Assembly (NCBI GenBank): GCA_030844625.1 | Contig: JAUUNJ010000171.1 | Span: 1-5,868, forward strand | Length of the DNA: 5,868 nucleotides | Direction of reading: 5' to 3' | Source of the DNA: Roseburia sp. | Lineage (GTDB): Bacteria; Bacillota; Clostridia; Lachnospirales; Lachnospiraceae | Shown: positions 1 through 4,901 of the stretch, in pieces | Layout: every line of letters starts with the position of its first letter | How positions within the stretch are numbered: the stretch's first letter is position 1 | Translations under genes and position numbers: made by a program | Notes under the pieces: generated by a model | The model's input: only the letters and a program-made list of their open reading frames with translations | The model's database searches: none | What the model was told of the DNA's origin: nothing

Positions 1-38
1 AGCATAATAATATATTTTTTTGCTTTTGATTTTTTCAT
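1..38 (-). CDS. Start of a divergent gene, probably exported or membrane protein (partial)
   Basis: On the minus strand an ATG (38 to 36) opens a reading frame that runs off the left edge of the window. It reads MKKSKAKKYIIM, and the next codon begins CT, so the following residue is Leu. A strong ribosome binding site, GGAGGA (minus strand, positions 48-43), sits 4 bases before the ATG, which makes a real start likely. Five lysines followed by a turn to hydrophobic residues resemble the n-region and early h-region of a signal peptide or N-terminal membrane anchor. The product cannot be identified from 12 codons. It is transcribed divergently from the L,D-transpeptidase gene and shares the 215-base intergenic region with it. 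Confidence 0.7.
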   Translation of the reverse strand, partial: MKKSKAKKYIIM

Positions 39-77
39 CTTGTCCTCCGTTATAGTATGTTCAGTTAAAATATTTAT

Positions 78-106
78 AAAATAAAAAATTTATGGAAACT
101 TGTAAA
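78..106 (-). promoter_or_regulatory. Possible promoter of the leftward gene
   Basis: On the minus strand, TTTACA (106-101) is followed after 17 bases by TATTTT (83-78), which fits a sigma-A layout with 4 of 6 matches in the -10 box. It would give a leader of roughly 30 bases before the leftward ATG. The region is so AT-rich that alternative boxes, such as TATAAA on the same strand at 78-73, are easy to find. The leftward start implies a promoter somewhere here, but the exact boxes are a guess. Confidence 0.3.
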
Positions 107-183
107 ATCAATATTTATTATGATCATTCAAAATTTTCACACAAGTATAATTATATATTAATAATAGGAAAAAAATCAATATT
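104..183. repeat. 12-base direct repeat in the divergent promoter region
   Basis: AAAATCAATATT occurs at 104-115 and again at 172-183, 68 bases apart. The first copy overlaps the possible -35 box of the leftward promoter, and the second ends six bases before the -35 box of the rightward promoter. This placement would suit binding sites of one regulator of both genes. The surrounding DNA is very AT-rich, so chance is a serious alternative. Confidence 0.3.
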
Positions 184-189
184 ATTAAA

Positions 190-218
190 TTGTAAATTTA
201 AAAGAAAGATAGTATAAT
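190..218 (+). promoter_or_regulatory. Sigma-A type promoter of the L,D-transpeptidase gene
   Basis: TTGTAA (190-195) and a perfect TATAAT (213-218) are separated by exactly 17 bases, the optimal spacing for the housekeeping sigma factor. Transcription would begin near 225, leaving a leader of about 28 bases that carries the ribosome binding site AGAGAGG at 239-245. A second TATAAT at 146-151 has no good -35 box and is less likely to be used. The transcript probably continues through the thioesterase gene. Confidence 0.7.
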
Positions 219-253
219 TAAAAATACTGTAAAAATATAGAGAGGTAATATAA

Positions 254-1708
254 ATGAAAAATTTAATGACAAAGAGTATTGCTTTATTGATTGCCATTAC
301 TATGATGCTTGGAATAACAGGCACAGGTACGGTCAAGGTACAAGCGGCAACTAAGGAAAGTACAAACTATACTATTAAAGTGAATTTAGGAACAAACTGT
401 ACTACTATCTATAATAAAGAGGGAAAAGCCATAAAGGCAATGATTTGTTCTCCAAGTTCAGAGACCCCTACAGGAACTTTTTATGTGCCGGTAAAGTATA
501 GATGGCATGAAATGATAGGAAACTGTTATGCTCAGTATTGTACAAGAATTGCACCGGAAATCCTGTTTCACTCGGTGTGGTATTACAAAAACGGCGACAA
601 GTCTACCATGTCTGTGGCAGCATACAATGTAATGGGTCAGAAAGCATCTCACGGATGCGTAAGACTTTTATGCAAAGATGCAAAGTGGATCTATGATCAT
701 TGTGCAGTAGGAACTAAGATTGTAATTTTCTGGGGAACAAAAAAGGATGATCCGTTGGAGAGACCTTCTTTTACACCGATTAAGACAGGAGCTTTTATGT
801 CATGGGATCCTACAGACCCGGACAAAAATAACCCGTATAGAAAGGCAAAACCAAAGATTACAGCAAATTCAAAGACAGTAGAATACGGACAGAAAGTGAA
901 ACCTGTAAATCTGGTTACAATAACGGACAGTGCAGGAAATACACTTACTTCAAAAAATGCAAAGATAAAGGTTTCAGGAAAAATAAACACCAAAAAATTG
1001 GGAAAATACAAAATTAAATACACGGTGAAGGATTCTCTTGGTAATCAGACAACAAAAACGTTTACATTTAAAGTTATAGACAGTAAAAAACCTGTAATCA
1101 AAGGCGCTAAATCCAAAAAGAATGTTGCAATGGGAAGCAGTGTCAATTTATTAAATGGCGTTAAGGCGAATTCAGTTTCAGGAAAGAATCTTACCTCAAG
1201 AATTAAAGTGTCTGTAAAGCGTAAAAGTAAAAAAGTTAAAGTTACAAAAGGAATGGTAACCTTCACAACTGCCGGAACTTACAAAATTACATACAAAGTA
1301 AAAGGAATCAACAAGAAAACAAGAACAAAGACTGTTACATATAAGGTGACGGATCAAAGAGTTAAACTGTCGCTTAAAAGCACAAGTGTAAAAATTAAGC
1401 AGGGAGATACTTTTGACCCTTATAGTTATGTAAACTTTGTAAAAACATACAACAATAAATCTTTAAATATAAAATCTTCTGTTAAGTATTCAGGAAAGGT
1501 TGATACAACAAAACCGGGAACATACACAATTACTTATACAGCACAGTATAAGAATCAGAAATATACAGCCAGAAAAGCCACGCTTAAGGTTACGGTTGAA
1601 GCAGTTGTGCAGCCGACAACAAAGCCGGAGGAGACGACAAAGCCAGAGGAAACCACCAAGCCGGAGGAAATAGCAACGGAGCCGTCCAATGAAGCAGTGA
1701 CAGGGTAA
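254..1708 (+). CDS. Secreted YkuD-family L,D-transpeptidase with C-terminal Ig-like repeats
   Basis: A 484-residue exported enzyme expected to act on peptidoglycan in the cell wall. YkuD enzymes form 3-3 cross-links or attach molecules to tetrapeptide stems through a cysteine thioester. The start is set by AGAGAGG 8 bases upstream. Residues 1-31 form a signal peptide: MKNLMTK, a hydrophobic core, then cleavage near VQA-A. The catalytic domain spans about residues 38-160, with His106 in ILFHSVWY and the diagnostic SHGCVRL motif (Ser132, His133, Cys135 nucleophile). Three lysine-rich beta repeats follow (about 198-275, 278-366, 368-448), each with a G-K/T-Y-x-I-x-Y-T/K type strand (KLGKYKIKYT, TAGTYKITYK, KPGTYTITYT) typical of bacterial Ig-like domains. 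The tail has three TTKPEE repeats and ends in AVTG with no LPXTG motif or membrane helix. Six non-catalytic cysteines lie in the catalytic domain. The enzyme class is secure; the exact wall reaction is not. Confidence 0.93.
   Translation: MKNLMTKSIALLIAITMMLGITGTGTVKVQAATKESTNYTIKVNLGTNCTTIYNKEGKAIKAMICSPSSETPTGTFYVPVKYRWHEMIGNCYAQYCTRIAPEILFHSVWYYKNGDKSTMSVAAYNVMGQKASHGCVRLLCKDAKWIYDHCAVGTKIVIFWGTKKDDPLERPSFTPIKTGAFMSWDPTDPDKNNPYRKAKPKITANSKTVEYGQKVKPVNLVTITDSAGNTLTSKNAKIKVSGKINTKKLGKYKIKYTVKDSLGNQTTKTFTFKVIDSKKPVIKGAKSKKNVAMGSSVNLLNGVKANSVSGKNLTSRIKVSVKRKSKKVKVTKGMVTFTTAGTYKITYKVKGINKKTRTKTVTYKVTDQRVKLSLKSTSVKIKQGDTFDPYSYVNFVKTYNNKSLNIKSSVKYSGKVDTTKPGTYTITYTAQYKNQKYTARKATLKVTVEAVVQPTTKPEETTKPEETTKPEEIATEPSNEAVTG
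1616..1669 (+). repeat. Three 18-base tandem repeats encoding TTKPEE
   Basis: Units at 1616-1633, 1634-1651 and 1652-1669 each encode Thr-Thr-Lys-Pro-Glu-Glu (residues 455-472 of the transpeptidase). The units differ mainly at synonymous third positions (for example ACA/ACG/ACC and CCG/CCA), which indicates selection for the peptide or an old duplication rather than recent slippage. Thr/Pro/charged repeats of this kind usually form extended, wall-spanning linkers. Confidence 0.85.
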
Positions 1709-1742
1709 GAAGGTGTTGGCATAAGAAGATGAAAGGAGCAAT

Positions 1743-2444
1743 ATGTTTTCGTTTAATACAAAAGTAAGTTACAGCAGAGTTGACAGAAATGGAAAAGTTC
1801 CTCTTCATGAGATTATGAATTATCTTCAGGACTGCACTAATTTTCATTCTGAAGCATTAGGTGCAGGCGTGGAATATATGGCGTCCACTGGAAAGGCATG
1901 GGTCATTGTTGCTTACAAGATTATTATTAACAGGCCGATTGTGCTGGGACAGGACATATGTGTTGGGACAACTCCTACAAAATTTGGAGGAATGTTTGCG
2001 TCCAGACAGTTTTTTATTAAGGATGAAGATGGAGAATATCTGGTGCAGGCAGATACGATATGGATTCTTATGGATTTAGAGAGGCGCAAACCTACCAGAA
2101 TTACGGAGGAAGACGCATCCATGTATGAGACGGAAACTGCATTTGAGGGTGTAGATGCTTCCAGAAAGGTTAAATTTACGGGTAAAGCACATAAGCTGCC
2201 GGAATTTAATGTTAAAAAGACTTATATAGACAATAATGGTCATATGAACAATGCAGATTACCTGAGAGCGGCACAGGAATTTCTACCAGAAAATTTCACC
2301 TGCCATGAATTGGATATTGTATATAATAAGGAGGCGTTTGAAGGGCAGACGATTGTCCCTTATCTGCATGAGGAAGAGGATGGTATAGGAATAACGTTTG
2401 AAAGTCAGGATGGCGAAATGCTGACAAAAATAAAACTGATGTAG
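1743..2444 (+). CDS. Acyl-ACP thioesterase (bacterial FatA/FatB-like, double hotdog)
   Basis: A cytoplasmic hydrolase of 233 residues that releases free fatty acids from acyl carrier protein. It matches the usual size of bacterial members of the family, with two tandem hotdog folds: about residues 1-130, where LHEIMNYLQDCTNFHSEALG forms the first hotdog helix, and about 150-233. The second carries the family active-site pattern DNNGHMNNADYL (Asp163, Asn165, His167), equivalent to D-x-N-x-H-x-N-N of plant FatB, with Glu197 in YNKEAF the likely partner of the plant catalytic Glu. All expected catalytic residues are present, so the enzyme should be active. The start is fixed by AAAGGAG 4 bases upstream, a slightly short spacing. 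It lies 34 bases after the transpeptidase gene with no terminator between them, so the two are probably cotranscribed. Chain-length preference cannot be read from the sequence. Confidence 0.92.
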   Translation: MFSFNTKVSYSRVDRNGKVPLHEIMNYLQDCTNFHSEALGAGVEYMASTGKAWVIVAYKIIINRPIVLGQDICVGTTPTKFGGMFASRQFFIKDEDGEYLVQADTIWILMDLERRKPTRITEEDASMYETETAFEGVDASRKVKFTGKAHKLPEFNVKKTYIDNNGHMNNADYLRAAQEFLPENFTCHELDIVYNKEAFEGQTIVPYLHEEEDGIGITFESQDGEMLTKIKLM

Positions 2445-2451
2445 CCAGACA

Positions 2452-2477
2452 AAAGAAACCCGCTTGCGGGTTTCTTT
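2452..2477 (+). terminator. Rho-independent terminator after the thioesterase gene
   Basis: AAAGAAACCCG (2452-2462) pairs perfectly with CGGGTTTCTTT (2467-2477) around the loop CTTG, starting 8 bases after the stop codon. The GC core is followed by the T-rich end of the 3' arm. The A-rich 5' arm gives a T-rich run on the other strand too, so it could work in both directions. It should end the transpeptidase-thioesterase transcript. Confidence 0.85.
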
Positions 2478-2539
2478 CAGATAGTTCACAAATATGCATA
2501 TATGTTTGCAGAGATAATAGGTAAATGGAAGGATAAGAT

Positions 2540-3364
2540 ATGGAATTAGGTAAAATCCAGGAATTGAAAATAATTAAAATGACAGATTTTGGAGCCCGGC
2601 TTGGAGACGAAAAGGAAAATGTGCTGCTTCCCAAAAGGGAAGTTCCGGAGGGAGCAGCTATTGGTGATAAACTGGAAGTTTTTATATGCAGGGATTCAGA
2701 AGAAAGATTAATCGCGACAATGAAGCACCCGGTGGCGCAGGTAGGAGAAATAGCATTAATGACTGTCAGTGAAGTGAATCAATATGGCGCATTTCTTGAA
2801 TGGGGGCTTGGAAAGGATCTGTTTTTGCCTTACAGGGAACAGACTTATAAAGTAAAAGCAGGAGATAAAGTGGTAGTCAGGGTTTACACAGATAAAAGTC
2901 AAAGGCTTTGTGGTTCCATGAAAATTTATGATTATTTAAAGTGCAGCAGTGAATATGCTGCTCAGGATATGGTTACCGGCATTATATATAATTATAATCC
3001 TGAGTATGGGGTTTTTGTGGCAGTTGATAATAAATTTCATGGACTGATTTTAAAAAAAGAGTTGACGAAAAATCTGGAAATCGGTCAGAATGTGGAAGCC
3101 CGAGTAAAAAATGTAAGACCGGATGGTAAACTGGAATTATCATTGCGAAATAAATTTTATCTTCAAATGGATGAGGATGCCGAAAAAATTTATAGGTTTA
3201 TGAAGGATAACGGTGGGGAACTGGGATATACAGAAAAAGTCCCACCAGAAAAAATCAGGCAGGATTTTCAAATGAGCAAAAGTGAGTTTAAGCGTGCTAT
3301 CGGCAGATTGCTCAAAGAAAGACGTATAGTTATTGGTGAAAATAACATATTTTTAAATAAATAG
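2540..3364 (+). CDS. cvfB: CvfB/YitL-like RNA-binding protein (S1 domains plus winged helix)
   Basis: A 274-residue cytoplasmic protein, close to the usual length of the family (about 280 to 300). Domains in order: an N-terminal S1-like barrel (about 1-62); a canonical S1 domain (about 66-128) with the GxxALMTVSEVNQYGAFLEW pattern; another S1 domain (about 143-203) with MVTGIIYNYNPEYGVFV, HGLI and a closing KLELSLR; and a C-terminal winged helix (about 211-274) containing FQMSKSEFKRAIGRLLKERRI. This order matches CvfB of Staphylococcus aureus, an RNA-binding regulator of virulence gene expression; in gut anaerobes the role is unknown. The start follows AAGGA at 2529-2533 with a 6-base spacer. 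It lies after a terminator, so it needs its own promoter; GATAAT at 2513-2518 is a possible -10 box, but no good -35 box is visible. No clear terminator follows it. Confidence 0.88.
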   Translation: MELGKIQELKIIKMTDFGARLGDEKENVLLPKREVPEGAAIGDKLEVFICRDSEERLIATMKHPVAQVGEIALMTVSEVNQYGAFLEWGLGKDLFLPYREQTYKVKAGDKVVVRVYTDKSQRLCGSMKIYDYLKCSSEYAAQDMVTGIIYNYNPEYGVFVAVDNKFHGLILKKELTKNLEIGQNVEARVKNVRPDGKLELSLRNKFYLQMDEDAEKIYRFMKDNGGELGYTEKVPPEKIRQDFQMSKSEFKRAIGRLLKERRIVIGENNIFLNK

Positions 3365-3372
3365 AACAAGCT

Positions 3373-3413
3373 ATATACAAATGTAACAAACTTTTTTTAA
3401 TTATTTTGTATAT
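3373..3413. repeat. Weak AT-rich inverted repeat after the cvfB-like gene
   Basis: ATATACAAA (3373-3381) is the exact reverse complement of TTTGTATAT (3405-3413), separated by 23 bases that include a run of seven T. It begins 8 bases after the cvfB-like stop codon. With nearly all A-T pairs and a long loop it would be a poor terminator; it may be chance or a protein-binding site ahead of the ATPase gene. Confidence 0.25.
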
Positions 3414-3421
3414 TTGAGATA

Positions 3422-3450
3422 TGGTAATTTGAAAGATTGTGATTTAGAAT
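3422..3450 (+). promoter_or_regulatory. Possible promoter of the sugar ABC ATPase gene
   Basis: TAGAAT (3445-3450) matches five of six -10 bases, with a poor -35 box TGGTAA (3422-3427) 17 bases upstream. A competing reading pairs TTGAGA (3414-3419, five of six) with TGTGAT (3438-3443) at 18 bases. Either gives a leader of about 50 to 60 bases before the ATG at 3505. The leader contains the 10-base palindrome AGAGATCTCT (3474-3483) just before the ribosome binding site. Confidence 0.35.
3425..3440 (+). repeat. Upstream motif, copy 1 (before the ABC ATPase gene)
   Basis: TAATTTGAAAGATTGT at 3425-3440 matches 15 of 16 bases with the sequence at 4795-4810 ahead of the regulator gene, with 12 consecutive identical bases. 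Here it falls between or over the possible promoter boxes of the ATPase gene, where a bound protein would interfere with RNA polymerase. It is not palindromic and does not fit the CcpA cre consensus. Confidence 0.35.
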
Positions 3451-3504
3451 AGGTCCATAGGCGAGATACGGAAAGAGATCTCTATTACTAGGAGGAAGAA
3501 ACAT

Positions 3505-4623
3505 ATGGCAAGTTTATCATTAAAGAATATCTGCAAGGTTTATCCTAATGGATTCTGTGCAGTAAAAGATTTTAACCTTGAGATTAAGGACAAGGAATTT
3601 ATTATTTTCGTAGGACCATCAGGTTGTGGTAAGTCTACAACACTTCGTATGATTGCAGGTCTTGAGGAAATCTCATCCGGTGAATTATATATCGGGGATA
3701 AGTTAGTAAATGATGTGGAACCAAAAGACAGAGATATCGCGATGGTATTCCAGAACTACGCTTTATATCCACATATGACAGTATACGATAATATGGCATT
3801 TGGTCTTAAGTTAAGAAAAGTTCCAAAGGCTGAACAGGAAAGACTGGTTAAGGATGCAGCTAAGATTCTTGATCTGGAGCAGTTGCTTGATCGTAAGCCG
3901 AAGGCTTTATCAGGTGGTCAGAGACAGAGAGTTGCCATGGGACGTGCAATTGTACGTGATCCTAAAGTATTCCTCATGGATGAACCTCTTTCAAACCTGG
4001 ATGCTAAGTTAAGAGTACAGATGCGTGTTGAGATTGCTAAGATTCATAAGAGATTAGGTGCAACAATTATCTATGTAACACATGACCAGACAGAAGCTAT
4101 GACTCTTGGTACAAGAATCGTAGTTATGAAAGATGGTATAGTACAGCAGGTAGATTCACCAAAGAACTTATATGATAAGCCGGTTAACTTATTCGTGGCA
4201 GGATTCATGGGTTCACCACAGATGAACTTTATTGATGCTGAAGTAGAAAAAGACGGTAACGATATTAAGTTACATATTGGTCAGGCAAGAACATATATTA
4301 CAGTACCGGCTGAACAGGCTAAGAAGCTTGAAGACGGCGGATATGTTGGAAAGACAGTTGTTATGGGTATTAGACCGGAAGATGTTCATGATGAAGAAAG
4401 CTTTATCGAAATGTCTCCTGAAAGTTCCTTTAAGACAACAATCAGAATTTACGAATTGCTTGGTGCAGAAGTTTATTTATACTTTGATCTTGAAGGCTTT
4501 GAATGTACAGCAAGAGTTAATTCGCGTACAACAGCAAGACCTGGTGACGAAGTTACTATGGCAATGGATCTTACAAAGTTACATATCTTTGACAAAGATA
4601 CAGAAAAGGTTATTACAAACTAA
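3505..4623 (+). CDS. ugpC: Sugar ABC importer ATP-binding protein (UgpC/MsmK/MalK family)
   Basis: A 372-residue ATPase that powers CUT1-type sugar importers as a dimer bound to the cytoplasmic side of two permeases. All nucleotide-binding motifs are intact: Walker A GPSGCGKST (37-45), Q-loop Gln83 in VFQNYALYPH, signature LSGGQ (135-139), Walker B VFLMDE (155-160), D-loop SNLD (163-166) and switch His193 in VTHD. Residues about 235-365 form the C-terminal TOBE/OB regulatory region, with MGIRPEDV typical of MalK-like proteins. Length is normal for the family. AGGAGG sits 9 bases before the ATG, and codons such as AAG for Lys are favoured compared with the transpeptidase gene, suggesting strong expression. 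No permease or solute-binding gene is adjacent, which fits a shared ATPase like streptococcal MsmK. Substrates therefore cannot be deduced; the ugpC name reflects family convention, not proof of glycerol-3-phosphate transport. Confidence 0.95.
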   Translation: MASLSLKNICKVYPNGFCAVKDFNLEIKDKEFIIFVGPSGCGKSTTLRMIAGLEEISSGELYIGDKLVNDVEPKDRDIAMVFQNYALYPHMTVYDNMAFGLKLRKVPKAEQERLVKDAAKILDLEQLLDRKPKALSGGQRQRVAMGRAIVRDPKVFLMDEPLSNLDAKLRVQMRVEIAKIHKRLGATIIYVTHDQTEAMTLGTRIVVMKDGIVQQVDSPKNLYDKPVNLFVAGFMGSPQMNFIDAEVEKDGNDIKLHIGQARTYITVPAEQAKKLEDGGYVGKTVVMGIRPEDVHDEESFIEMSPESSFKTTIRIYELLGAEVYLYFDLEGFECTARVNSRTTARPGDEVTMAMDLTKLHIFDKDTEKVITN

Positions 4624-4642
4624 ACAATCAAAAAGAATGATT

Positions 4643-4673
4643 ATCCGGTGCAGTTTTCTGCACCGGATTTTTT
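4643..4673 (+). terminator. Rho-independent terminator of the ABC ATPase gene
   Basis: ATCCGGTGCAG (4643-4653) pairs perfectly over 11 base pairs with CTGCACCGGAT (4658-4668) around a TTTT loop, followed by a T run to 4673. It starts 19 bases after the stop codon. This is a textbook intrinsic terminator, so the ATPase message is probably largely monocistronic. Its T run is also the first five bases of the next inverted repeat. Confidence 0.95.
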
Positions 4674-4707
4674 CCAAAACAAATGAAAAAGATTTGTTTT
4701 GGAAAAA
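4669..4707. repeat. Perfect 16-base inverted repeat overlapping the terminator T run
   Basis: TTTTTCCAAAACAAAT (4669-4684) is the exact reverse complement of ATTTGTTTTGGAAAAA (4692-4707), with a 7-base loop (GAAAAAG). The left arm begins with the T run of the preceding terminator. In a read-through transcript this would form a long AT-rich hairpin stacked directly on the terminator stem. Possible roles are protection or processing of the 3' end or a DNA binding site. It is too long and perfect to dismiss, but no function is assigned. Confidence 0.75.
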
Positions 4708-4723
4708 TATTAAAAATTATTAT

Positions 4724-4773
4724 GAAACTGTGGCATTTACCTTTGGAATTTGCGACAGTTTCTCTTGTTTTTT
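4724..4773 (+). terminator. Third hairpin with T run, possible second terminator
   Basis: GAAACTGT (4724-4731) pairs with ACAGTTTC (4755-4762). After one G-G mismatch, GCA (4733-4735) pairs with TGC (4751-4753), leaving a 15-base loop. Six T (4768-4773) follow after 5 bases. The stem is weaker than the terminator at 4643 and the T run is displaced, so this could be a back-up terminator or only part of the upstream control region of the regulator gene. Confidence 0.4.
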
Positions 4774-4793
4774 GATATGAACTGGTTTAAAAT
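4765..4793 (+). promoter_or_regulatory. Possible promoter of the CdaR-like regulator gene
   Basis: TTGTTT (4765-4770) and TAAAAT (4788-4793, five of six) are 17 bases apart, giving a start near 4800 and a leader of about 100 bases. The 16-base motif at 4795-4810 would cover the transcription start. TATTAT at 4856-4861 is another possible -10 box, nearer to the gene but lacking a convincing -35 box. The strong terminator upstream means a separate promoter is expected in this gap. Confidence 0.4.
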
Positions 4794-4794
4794 A

Positions 4795-4810
4795 TAACTT
4801 GAAAGATTGT
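4795..4810 (+). repeat. Upstream motif, copy 2 (before the CdaR-like regulator gene)
   Basis: TAACTTGAAAGATTGT at 4795-4810 matches the copy at 3425-3440 in 15 of 16 bases. It lies immediately downstream of the possible -10 box TAAAAT. Its position relative to two neighbouring genes makes a shared operator plausible, with autoregulation by the encoded regulator as one option. The rest of the gap, 4811-4889, is AT-rich and shows nothing further that I can name. Confidence 0.35.
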
Positions 4811-4901
4811 TTATTTTGGAGAAATATATTTTCTCTGATATTTGTATTGATAGAGTATTATAAGTATGAGAATTCATGCTTGAATTTGCAAGGAGAGGTC
4901 T

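Noticed and set aside
697..1023. Minus-strand open frame of 108 codons inside the transpeptidase gene
   Set aside because: It lies wholly antisense to a gene with clear domains, lacks a convincing ribosome binding site, and its Phe/Leu-rich translation is what the complement of Lys/Glu-rich codons gives.
2489..2508. AT-rich palindrome ATATGCATAT (2492-2501) before the cvfB-like gene considered as an operator
   Set aside because: The exact palindrome is only 10 bases of simple alternating sequence with no second copy or conserved neighbour to support a binding site.
2296..2634. Minus-strand open frame of 112 codons spanning the thioesterase end, the terminator and the cvfB-like start
   Set aside because: It crosses the terminator hairpin and two recognised genes on the other strand, and its translation has no recognisable domain.
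3425..3445. CcpA catabolite-response (cre) site near the ABC ATPase promoter
   Set aside because: The sequence lacks the central CG and the symmetric TG/CA ends required by the cre consensus.
4277..4780. Plus-strand open frame of 167 codons overlapping the ABC ATPase gene in another frame
   Set aside because: Most of it is an alternative frame of the ATPase coding region, and the rest is translation through the terminator and inverted repeats.
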